A stretch of 64,000 bases of DNA, taken from contig CM055095.1 of the NCBI GenBank assembly GCA_029204225.1, forward strand, positions 61,917,910 to 61,981,909. The letters run 5' to 3'. Positions 45,225-55,611 of this stretch are shown piece after piece. The notes under the pieces are model-generated. The model had not been told where the DNA came from and made no database searches. It worked only from the letters and a program-made list of their open reading frames with translations. Source of the stretch: Diphasiastrum complanatum. Lineage: Eukaryota; Streptophyta; Lycopodiopsida; Lycopodiales; Lycopodiaceae. The position numbers and the translations under genes were made by a program. Each line of letters begins with the position of its first letter. Position 1 is the first letter of the stretch.

Positions 45225-45828
45225 CATTCAAGGGCAAAAGACTACCAATGGAAAGGAGAAGCATCCAAAGGAGGCCAAAGAAGAGGATGATGCATCAAGC
45301 TCAAAGGACAAGTCAAAGCAGAAATGCTTCTTTTGTGAAAAGCAGGGGCATTATGCATCTGAATGCTACAAGAGGCTAAGAGCACAAGTGGAGGAGGACA
45401 AACAAGGAAACCTTACACATTAGGAGGAGGAGGATGAAGTAGATGTATTCTTGATGGCATCTACATCCTCACCAACAAGCAATAGCAATTCAAGAGACAA
45501 TTGGTGGATTGACAGTGGGGCTAGCTCCCACATGTCTTGTGAAAAGGACTTTTTCTCAATCTTACACTCATTCAATGATGCTAAAAAGTTTGTCTTTACT
45601 GCAAATGATGAAGAGTGTAGGATAGATGGTGCTGGCACTGTCTCTTTGTGTCTAGAATCCTTAAAATGCATAGATCTAGAAAATGTGCTTTATGTACCAT
45701 CAATCACCAAGAATATGCTTAGTGTTGGTCTACTCTTAGAAAGTGATTTGGATGTCCACTTTAAGCATGGTGTTTGTTTCATCTTGAAGAATGATGTTTG
45801 CATTGCAAAGGGTGAGCTCTCAAAATAA
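45225..45828 (+). pseudogene. element H gag end and protease, truncated
   Basis: After a roughly 370-base leader, most of gag is missing. What remains is a zinc knuckle CFFCEKQGHYASEC (about 45328), a TAG at about 45421, protease box WWIDSGASSHMSCEKDFF, and the ENVLYVPSITKNMLSVGLL segment, ending at 45828. Integrase and RT are absent; GTACCAA-rich DNA follows. It is a deleted copia with an intact 5' end. Confidence 0.8.
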
Positions 45829-46149
45829 GGAAAGAACCAAAAGTCCCAATATGTACTTTGAATATATTTTGCCATAGTACCCAAGAACTCACATTTAAAG
45901 ATCGATAGTTTTTACTAATTGGTTAAAACTTCTAAAATCCATTATTGCTAAAGTAGGGCCAATCAGTTTAAAACTAAAAACTGTCTATCATACCAGAATT
46001 GAAGAATAGAGAACCAAAGCTGGTACTCTGAAACATGAAAAGACTCAGAAACATGTTATAAGTATAAATCCAGGGTTCTCCAAAGTAACAAATATCGTTG
46101 TTGGGATACTCCAAGAGTACCAAAACAACCAGCACCAAAAGAAACTTAC

Positions 46150-46498
46150 TCTTTCCAAGCCCCTTGTGAGCCCAAGCATTGGCCTCCTCCGGGATCTTCT
46201 CGCTGCACCTTGGTTTCACACAAAAGTCTTTGGTGCTTATGGTCACAGCAAAACATAATGGATGGTAAGAATGCTTGCAGGCAAACATGAATGATCCCAG
46301 AAGAAAGGTAGAGTCCAAAGACTCTCCGCATGCAATGCAAAACCCAAGGGCATGGATATAGTCTGTCCCACCCACCACGTGGGGTCTCAGGAACAAAGTG
46401 AATGTGTGCCCCCGGCTGATCCTCTCTTGCATGAGGTTCACAAAATCAGTGTGCCTTTGAGCATCCTTCCATTTTGACTCCAGCTTTTCGTATTCCCT
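46150..46498 (-). CDS. exon L: RING-like zinc-binding protein piece
   Basis: The exon is bounded by a strong acceptor (TTTTCATTGCAG|AGGG at 46499) and donor (AAAGA|GTAAGT at 46149). It encodes about 116 residues: a charged helix (REYEKLESKWKDAQRH), then C-x2-C, C-x-H-x2-H-x2-C and C-x4-C in the order of a RING-H2 finger with a four-residue last knuckle (CIACGE, ACKHSYHPLC, FCVKPRC). Both flanks contain GTACCAA words as in gene K introns, so L may belong to a related gene or another copy. No other exon was identified with confidence. Confidence 0.55.
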
Positions 46499-46600
46499 CT
46501 GCAATGAAAATCCGAATTATTACAAAATAGCACCAAACAAAAAACAACAGTACCAAACCATAGCCAACATTGTATATACTATACAATAGCTTCAAAACTA

Positions 46601-47045
46601 TCAAGCAGTTTCAAAAAAACTACCAAACAAAGAAGATTGAGCTACCAAGGTTTGCTTTTTGCATATCCAGCTGATTGCAGTTCCACACCCTATGGTACAT
46701 TCTCTAGTTATGGATTTGTTTTCATCTTTGCAGCTCGCCCAGCTTGCATCACTATAGTGGTGCAGCTTGAATCCTTTTCTTTCGTTTTCTGCTCTGTAGG
46801 TTAGTCCCATATTTGGGTCCCCTTCAGATATTGTAGGATTCGTTTTGCCATTTGCCAAAGTGCCATGCCAGGATTGGAAGAGAATTGGCTTAAGGCATAA
46901 ACAGAGAAAGCTAGATCGGGTTTGGTACAAATTGTAAGGTACATCAAACTACCGATTAGGTTTTGGTAGGGTATACCTGCCATCTTCTGTTCTAGCCATT
47001 TCTTGCTGGTTGGGTGGTTTTGCTCCACGGGTGTCCTTTTGGTTG
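46601..47045 (-). pseudogene. copia RT end and RNase H fragment
   Basis: From right to left: TPVEQNHPTSKKWLEQKMAG, NLIGSLMYLTICTKPDLAFS, ILQYLKGTQIWD, then after a frameshift YSDASWASCKDENKS and AISWICKKQTLVAQSS, the RNase H core. It ends in GTACCAA-rich sequence. It could match the 3' part that element F lacks, but the strand is opposite. Confidence 0.75.
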
Positions 47046-47210
47046 TCTGCAACAGGTTCTAGTACGATCTTCACAAGGTGATTCTTACAACTTGAATTAG
47101 CTCACTTTGATTGATAGAATCTCCAATACAAGCAAGCTCCTATGAACGTCTTTTACTCTCAATACATAATTAGTTGCACTCTCATTACTCTTTTGACAAC
47201 TTTGGAATAT

Positions 47211-47421
47211 TTAATTTCTAAGAGTGAGGAGCCTAGATGTATTCTTGGCCTCATAGATAGCTTTGAGTGCATCCCAAGCTTCCTTGGCCGAGATACAAGC
47301 ACCAATATCTCTCAAAATCTCATTAGAGACATTCATTTTGATATAATGTAGAGCCATCGTAGCTCTCTTCTTATATCTTTGTACTTCTTGAAGGACTTGA
47401 GGCTCCTCCTCAATTGTTGGA
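47211..47421 (-). pseudogene. copia gag fragment
   Basis: The minus strand encodes EEEPQVLQEVQRYKKRATMA, LHYIKMNVSNEILRDIGACI, then SAKEAWDALKAIYEAKNTSR, a middle piece of copia gag. Both ends are cut. Confidence 0.8.
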
Positions 47422-47509
47422 ACCTTTTTGTGCCTCCCTAATTGGTGCAATCAAGAGGGCAAGGAAGGGGCTTGGATCTCTAACTGGGTGAGTTGTTGTG
47501 TAGTACGGG

Positions 47510-48588
47510 CTTCAATCCAATGGGGAGGGGTTAAACTATGGGTTGAATCTGCCAAATGTATGCTATTGCATGCATCGTTGCCCAGAAGATTCTGGGCTGA
47601 AGCTGTCTCCACTGCGGCCTACGTCCAAAACAAATGTTCGACCAAGGCCCTCTCAGACAAGACACCCCACGAGGTGTGGACAGGCTCTAAGCCTTCTTCG
47701 AATAACCTAAGAGTGTTTGGGTGCATTGCCTACGCGCAGATTCCAAAGGACACAAGGAAGAAATTGGACTTCCAAGGTCTCAAGACCATCCTGATCGGAT
47801 ATACTTCGTCTGACATTACTTATAAGCTGTATGATCCTGATACCTAGCAAATCTTGTATAGCAAGGATACAGTCTTTATCGAGGATCAGTTTGTCGACCT
47901 CAAAGGCAAGGACATTGCTCAAGAAGAACCTCCATCACCTGCCATTGACATGACCGTCTGAGTTTCTGGCTCAGGCGTGTCTATCGTCGACCCACTTCAA
48001 GACAATGAATCAGACGAAGATATTGCTGCCACCCAACAACAAATCCCAGGAGTGGTTTATCAGTCGAATCTTCCCAAAAGATCAAGCCGAGTGCGCACAT
48101 AGCCCACTAGGTATACTCCTGAGTCTACCTGTTGCTTGATGCGGGAACCGACGACAGTCAAAGAGGCACTTAGCCACCCAGACTCTGATCTCTGGAGAGA
48201 AGCTATGGATAGAGAGTATTCCTCTCTGATCAAGAACCAGACATGGTCATTAGTCAAAGCTCCTATTGGCTACAATATCATTGATTGCAAATGGATCTTT
48301 AAGATCAAATACAATGCCAATGGAGCCATTGATCGAAGGAAGCCAAGACTGGTAGCACGAGGATTCACCCAGATCCCGAATGTTGACTACAGTGAGACTT
48401 TTACTCCAGTCGTCAAACATTTGTCGATCCGAATGCTCTTGTCTTATGCTGCAGCTGCTGACCTCAAAGTACATTTACTCGATGTACAAACAGCCTATCT
48501 AAATGGAGTGATACAAGAAAATATCTACATGATCCAGTCCGAAGGATACGTTCTGGAAGGGATGAAGAATCATGTTTGTAAAATGTGA
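47510..48588 (+). pseudogene. copia N integrase C-half and RT N-half
   Basis: One frame with stops at 47845, 47959 and 48100. Integrase tail: VESAKCMLLHASLPRRFWAE, TPHEVWTGSKPSSNNLRVFG, LIGYTSSDITYKLYDP. Then RT: EPTTVKEALSHPDSDLWREA, IDCKWIFKIKYNANG, LVARGFTQIPNVDYSETF, LLDVQTAYLNGVIQENIYMI. It ends just before the RT active site, where a C-family leader and primer site begin (48588). The region of the integrase glutamate is disrupted. Confidence 0.85.
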
Positions 48589-48615
48589 TTTCCTCCTTCA
48601 TAACTTGAAACACAA

Positions 48616-48627
48616 GCTCTGATACCA
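48616..48627 (-). promoter_or_regulatory. C-family primer-binding site
   Basis: The minus strand reads TGGTATCAGAGC; flanking sequence (TCCTCCTTCATAAC...ACACAA) matches the element C leader at about 12805-12830. Confidence 0.85.
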
Positions 48628-48909
48628 TGTGAAAGATTTGGGATCAATCCAGATCCAAATTATCTAAAGATCTTTGGTTACAAAACAAGCTACTCCACCA
48701 ATCTTGCCAATGTACAAACTCTAATAGAACTTGATCAAACATGAATCATATGCATTTCATTGGAACTTGATCTACCTAACCCAAACTCGCCCTATTCTAC
48801 GAGGATATGTGCTCCATTCACATACCTTGGACATGTACAAAGTATTTACATGGGTAGGACCCCCAAATATCTACAAACATATGATAGATATGTTTTACAA
48901 TTTTTAACA
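48628..48909 (-). repeat. chimeric LTR: C-family left, M-family right
   Basis: The left about 120 bases match the end of the element C LTR. From about 48750 to 48909 the sequence instead matches 53604-53763, the right part of the element M LTR. A C-family primer site lies on the left and an M-type polypurine tract (minus strand TTTTAAGGAG, 48910-48919) on the right. Confidence 0.7.
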
Positions 48910-49092
48910 CTCCTTAAAATATATCTATCTGATGTTGATGAAGATTCTTTGTGTGTATGGATTCTTTGCTTTGCATTTGAAGTGAATGAACAAAGAATCC
49001 ATCATAGCAGCATGCTTACCAAATCCACGATAAGATCTCCTTGATAGAAATCTTTTCCAAATGCCTTAGAAAAATTTTCCACCAATTTGTCA

Positions 49093-49551
49093 CTATTTTG
49101 ATATGCCTCCTCCATTCCTGGTATAGATCCTAGGTTTGCAAAGGTCCTTTGCATGAAGAGGGCTGCATAAGAATCTGAAAAATCTGAGGCTTCCATGCCT
49201 CATCATGATCACAAAGATCATATAGATCAACATTATACCATGAGCAATATTCAAGATTAAGCACACTGGCTTTACTAGTCCAAATTCTATGAACTCTATC
49301 CAAAATGGATCTAATCTTGAACCATACTCTAACTTGATCAAATTGAGGCTAAATACTTTCTTGAGGGTGTAAGTGTCCTTAGTGGATGTTTCACTTAACC
49401 TCACAAGAAGTTTACAACATGCCTCTTCAAAAGAAGGAACATATTTTTCAATATGTTTGAGCTTGTTCTTATTCTTGCTCTTACTCAATTCAAGAGCATA
49501 CAGATGATGGTACAATATCTTGCTTTCTAGATTTTTTGGAAACATAATCAA
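49093..49551 (-). pseudogene. element M 3' module (A-like)
   Basis: Near residue 45 it reads CCKLLVRLSETSTKDTYTLK, matching the modules of element A. The following DNA (CATCATGATCACAAAGATCAT) also resembles the matching stretch in A. There are no enzyme motifs. It is in the place where copia RT and RNase H should be. Confidence 0.5.
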
Positions 49552-49581
49552 GTCACCAAGAATTAATTCCAGACTAAAAAC

Positions 49582-50713
49582 TTAATTAAAAACTAGAATA
49601 GTCTTACTTGATCTTTGAGATGAACAAATCTCAACTAAGCAAGATACAACATCAACCAAAGAAAGAGAACCATAGGTGAGTAGAATAGAATGAATACCAC
49701 CTTCACTTATCCTTATTTTTCCATGAAATAAGGAACACAAGGACTCGGCCTTGTACAATAATGAAGATCTTCTTGGACATGCATGTTGAGGATACTCCTC
49801 CTCAAACCTCAACCCCATCATAAGTTGGCTTTTCTCCATAGAATGAACTTTTGATGCAATAAGAGACATTGTGCTCTCAGCCTCTTCCAAGATAGAAAAT
49901 AGATCTTCATGAAAAACAATAACATCTCCATTCTCAAACACCTTTGAGATAGAGAGTGTAAAGGCTATGTAGCCTTCCTTGGTGGATAAACATCCAACCA
50001 TGATCCATAGACTAGGATCTCCATCCTTCTTTCCTTCCCAAGAAACCACATGCAAAGCAATAACCTTCAAGAACACTAAGGTACATAACCTTAGGCTTAT
50101 AGTTGAACAAGACTCCATATAGTGCAATCCTTCCATTAGCTTCATAACTCCAAAAAGGTTTGCATAATGGAAAATACACATGCACCATGAAATTTGAAGA
50201 GACAAGACATAGCCAGTGGTTACTTGTGAAACCATCAATAAGAGTAGAAAAGCAAGAGACAACTTTTTTGCTTATAGATGAAGAAAGGTCAACATTTGAG
50301 TGTTCCAACTCCATAGGATGTTTTGTCTTGGTAGAAGACATCAAATATGGATTCATATGTGATTTTGCCATAGAATAAGCCACTCTTGGCTTGATCTCCT
50401 TGACTATTGAAGACATAGATCTGAAATTGAAAACATACAACCTCCTATGCCATACTTCCTCCTTGGAAACACAAATCATCAATGCAACATCACCTGTAGT
50501 CTCATTTTCATGCACATCTAACTTGAAAATGCCTCCATATCTAGATCCACTTGCTAGGATCTCATCACCTTTCTTTATGAAACAATTATTGACATTGAAT
50601 TCCACTTCAAAACCATCATCAAATAACTTTCCAACACTAATCACATTCTTTGTGAGATTAGAAACATAAAGTACATTGGAAAGTGATAAACTCATAGAAG
50701 ATGCAAGATTCAA
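49582..50713 (-). pseudogene. element M pre-integrase and shortened integrase
   Basis: Two overlapping minus frames. The first (from 50713) has NVLYVSNLTKNVISVGKLFD, then the pre-integrase box VWHRRLYVFNFRSM and MELEHSNV (the normal aspartate is N). The central integrase is missing. The second has GCLSTKEGYIAFTLSISKVF and GDVIVFHEDLF, the integrase C-terminal tail, and then IRISEGGIHSILL, which resembles the start of module 2 in element A. The catalytic triad is absent. Confidence 0.65.
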
Positions 50714-50822
50714 GGAACAAATTCAGGTCCTTCAATTGAACATGCATCACCAACAGCTGTGTATATTGAATCTTTAAGTTCTTGAAAAGGTTCTAGAGAA
50801 ACAAAAGAACTTTTAGTGCAAC

Positions 50823-51704
50823 TCATGTGTGATGATGCACCACTATCAATATATCAAGATACATCATTAACACGAGAGATGTCTCTCCACAACTTGCATG
50901 TGAATCTTCTATGATAAAATTGGCTTGATCTTCTTGAGTCTTCTTCTTGAAGATAGAAGAATGAGTTGTATCATCTTCTACTCCTCCTATGTCTTTGTCC
51001 TTTGCTTTGTCCTTGGTGAAGGCTTGAGAAAATTTGTTCTTGCTCCTCCCTCTTGACTTGATCTTGGCAAAGTGAGCTTTGCCACAACCGCCATCCTTTC
51101 TTGAAAGTGTGTTGATCTTCAATAGCTTATTCTTTTGCATGCATTCTTTAGTAATGAGAATATCATGAAGAGTCTCCATAGATGGTAGCTCCTCCTTGAT
51201 AGCATAAGTTTGCACAACATTTACATACTCTTCTCTAAGTCCATTAAGGACTACTTGAATAAGTTGACTGTTCTCTAGAGTATCTCCTATGCATGCTATC
51301 TCTTTGTGAAGATCTTTAACTCTCATTACAAAACTTGAAGCACTTTCATCAACTCTTTGAAAACTTGAAAAGATCTGATTTCTAAGAGTAAAAAGTCTTG
51401 ATGTGATCTTTGCTTCAAAATTGTTCTTAAGAGTTTCCCAAGTCTGCTTGGCTGAGGTACACGAACTTATTTCTCTCAACATCTCATCAGAGATGTTCAA
51501 TCTGATGATATGAAGAGCAATCCTTGGTCTCTTCTTGAATGTCTGAGCCTCATCATAAGCTTCAGGTTCAACTTCAATTCCTAATACTATGTCCATTACA
51601 CCATAGAGAATCAACAAAGACTCTATCCTATCCTTCCAAACCGAATAGTTGGAGGTATCTAGTCTCTCACTTGCTTCAAAGAGAAAATCTCCTACAGATG
51701 CCAT
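50823..51704 (-). pseudogene. element M gag (and protease start)
   Basis: The ATG at 51704 opens MASVGDFLFEASERLDTSNY, and the gag continues SVWKDRIESLLI, ALHIIRLNISDEMLREISSC, SAKQTWETLKNNFEAK and SSFQRVDESASSFVMRVKDL, without a stop for about 290 codons. There is no zinc knuckle, which is unusual compared with C, E and H. Next to its end, in another frame and after a stop, lies YIDSGASSHMSC, the protease site (about 50860). The gag could still be made; the protease needs a frameshift. Confidence 0.8.
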
Positions 51705-51763
51705 GAATGTGAAGACTTCTTGTAAATTGGACAAAAATATGTTTGCTACACTTATAACTATAG

Positions 51764-52161
51764 GAATTGAGTGTGTTGCTTCTTTTTTACAATAGGAACC
51801 AAAACAATTGGGTGTACTACCAAATCTTATGCAAAATCTTGCAACTGCATTTGAGATAGGTCTCAAATATTCTACCAAAACAAGACAAACTAGATCAACC
51901 TCTCAAAGTGAATTGGAGTATAGACAAATTTTGGTACTTTCTTCTTTTGGCATGTATGAAATGCTTAAAGACAACACTATTGACTCAGATACTCTCAAAT
52001 TGTATGAAACAATGTGTTACATGACTCAAAATTTTGTCTAGATCTCGAGTTTGTTGAATTAGTATGCACAAAAAATGGATTTGAATGTGTTGCTTCTCTT
52101 TTACAATAGGAACCAAAAACAATTGGGTATTCTACCAAATCCTATGCAGAAACTTGCAACA
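51764..52161. repeat. 83-base direct repeat in element M leader
   Basis: 51764-51846 and 52078-52161 share GTGTTGCTTCT, TTTACAATAGGAACCAAAA and CAATTGGGT with few changes; the spacing is 314 bases. Confidence 0.8.
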
Positions 52162-52812
52162 GTTAGTGAGTCCTTGCTCACAACAAAAAATCAATCACAT
52201 CGTATTTGGATCTAGCCTCTATCTTCTGATGAAGCACTTACAATTATGATGTCAAATTTTACCATAAGTTTCAAATGAATGAGAAAACACTTTAGAAACA
52301 CACATTCAACTCAAACACAACCCTTTGTGTGAAATGATGTGACTATGACAACAGAATCTTGACTTATCCAATTCTATCTCAGATTGATTACCAAAAACCG
52401 TGAATGATGAATCATGCATGCAATATAATCAATTCAAAAAGTGTCCACTCAGGTTTTAGGTCTCTCCTTGTGCTTCTTTAAGAGCTTATAACTCCTACTA
52501 GGGTCATCAAAATGAATTGAAACCAATTGCAATGGAAAGAGGGCTCTTCTAGCTTTCCAACAAGCTATAATGTCAGTACCTTTTGATCTAACATAAAGGA
52601 GATAGAGTCAAATGATGTATTCTGGTTTTCACACATGTGAAAAGTCAGAATTCCGTACATCCTCTGTTCTGGACTGAAAATATCAGTTCTAACCTCATTC
52701 ATCCGAAAATTGTTCAAGAATAGATAGCGAAACACTACTAAATAGCTTCCTAGCTTGAATTGTTACAAAATTCCTCATACATCTTATGTTAGTAGCATTC
52801 AAAACATGGTAT
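52162..52812 (-). other. element M leader, no gene
   Basis: AT-rich DNA between the direct repeat and the primer site. It contains a TTCACACATGTGAA palindrome at about 52628. No coding signal was seen. Confidence 0.5.
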
Positions 52813-52825
52813 GGCTCTGATACCA
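52813..52825 (-). promoter_or_regulatory. element M primer-binding site
   Basis: The minus strand reads TGGTATCAGAGCC, adjoining the LTR at 52826. Confidence 0.9.
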
Positions 52826-53763
<938 letters not shown>

Positions 53764-53929
53764 CCAAAGCCACGTTATAGCAGATGATGAGAGTGGCGGG
53801 ATGGTATTGATGGCAGTCGTAATAGAGTTTTCACAGCTCATTATACGTGAGAAGGAGGGCTTCAGGAAGGGCGGCAATGGCGGTATGACAATGCTTTATG
53901 TGCTCTGCCTGGGCATCGACGACTTTTCT

Positions 53930-53993
53930 ACTCTTGTAGGTCTCTCTCAAACAAAGATTCCATCCTCACCTTCCAAGTAGAATAATTTGTAGA
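53930..53993 (-). pseudogene. short copia gag scrap
   Basis: The minus strand encodes NDRFTSTNYSTWKVRMESLF, the gag start of a C-like element, fused to the 3' cut end of element G gag. Confidence 0.6.
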
Positions 53994-54930
53994 GGTAAAC
54001 CTATCATTGTGTATCTTGTTGAAGCTTCATCGAGTATTGTGAAAGCTTCATCACCTTTGTCTACATCTTTGGATGACTCTGCAACATTCGCTTTGTCAGC
54101 CTTATTTTTTCTTTTTGGGTTGAATTTGCAATCGTATGTAGAGTGCCCCTTCGTCTTGTAGTGCATGCAAGGTATTGTTGGATTGAACCAACATCTATTG
54201 GCTGTGTGTCCTATTTTGTGACAATGATCACAGGAAGAAGATTGTTGGTTGTCATTGCCTCTGCTCAAAGACTTTGTCTTGTCGAATCTGGGCTTGTTCT
54301 TGTTCTTCTTCCTTTCCTTTGTGAAGAGAGCTTTCTCCTGATCGTTGTTTCCTTCTCCTTCGTCCCTCATCAGTCTCTCATCAACGACAAGACTGATTGC
54401 TTTGTCGAATGTCATATCTGGTAGACTCAGTATGAGCATTCTCAACGACTAATAGGACACAAGTAGAGATTTCATGAAGTACATCAACTGTTGTGGTGCT
54501 GGGACCTGGTGTTCCTGTCCAGATGTAGCTAATTGAGCGAAGATCATTATGATCTTCTCAAAGTGCTGACGCAACTAGTTGTCATACCATCGTATGGATT
54601 GCAGCTGATTGTGAAGATGCATCATTGAAGCGACAGTCCTCACTTTGTACTTCTGCTTTAGTCTTCCCATGCTGCATGGCTACTTTCACAGTCTTCACTC
54701 TGCATGAGTAGTTCTTCATTGATGGATGAAATGATGATCGCCATTGCACGCTCATCCTTTCTAATCCACTCAGCTCTCCTTCGGTCTCCCTCTGGAGGCT
54801 GCACCTCTGTGAGTTCGGTCACTGACCAGATGCCTTCACCCTTCAGAAGCGTTTTGATTTTGAATTTCGATACTCTGTAGTTTTCGCCATCAAGACTGAT
54901 TGCTATTCTCGTCTGGATCGTTGTAGCCAT
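53994..54930 (-). pseudogene. element G gag (F family)
   Basis: The ATG at 54930 opens MATTIQTRIAISLDGENYR, and gag continues FKIKTLLKGEGIWSVTELTE. A frameshift follows at about 54660, with several stops in 54450-54650. The frame then resumes LILSLPDMTFDKAISLVVDE, a zinc knuckle CDHCHKIGHTANRC, and a second knuckle-like motif CMHYKTKGHSTYDC that has lost one cysteine. It ends near 54000. Nothing of pol remains. Confidence 0.8.
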
Positions 54931-54983
54931 ATTGTGTTGCCTAGAGAATCATTGTTCAAATATCACGCAGTGATAACCTTAGT

Positions 54984-54995
54984 GCTCTGATACCA
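54984..54995 (-). promoter_or_regulatory. element G primer-binding site
   Basis: The minus strand reads TGGTATCAGAGC, adjoining the LTR. Confidence 0.88.
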
Positions 54996-55610
54996 TGTCG
55001 CGAATGGTTTCGCGAACTGATTCTTTTCGAGTTCGCTTGGTTTTCTTTTGCGGAAGCTTTCAAGATCCTAGGCATGCGACTACAAATCACAGAACATAAA
55101 ACATTCTAGCAATCAAGACGACGAAAAATAGTGAGATAGTGAAGAGAGCAATTGTATTATCAGTTATTGGATATTGAGTGAAATGGTCAGTGTCTCGTTC
55201 GTTGGCGGCCTGACACTCAGCTCAATCACTATGTTCTACTCATTGGCAGACTTTCATGCACAACTATTTTCTTCTCTCTATCTTCTTCTATTCTGCTCTT
55301 CTTCTCTATTATGTGGTGATCCAAATTGTGTATATATCTCCACTGTGTGGAGTTTACAAGACAGCTAAACAGAGAATTACAAGTTAAGTAAACGCTAATC
55401 AACTAGTTAGTTATTTTCTATTATGGCTAACTCTTTTAGTTGAGCGTGAAGTACAAGACACCACGCCCGTCGAGCTGTCAACTGGTAGCGCGAATTGTTT
55501 TCCTTCGCTTTCTTTTTGTTTCGTTTTGTTTCATGTCTTTTGGCCCTCGAGGTATGTTTGACTTTTGTGTCGCTTCGCGACAAAGTTGCAGGAGTTCACA
55601 ATTTCTAATA
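54996..55610 (-). repeat. element G 5' LTR
   Basis: 615 bases from TGTCGCGAATGG to AGTTCACAATTTCTAATA. Its ends match the inverted element F LTR (F start TGTCAGAAATGGTGAACTCC), but it is about 225 bases shorter. The terminal CA has mutated. Confidence 0.75.
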
Positions 55611-55611
55611 A

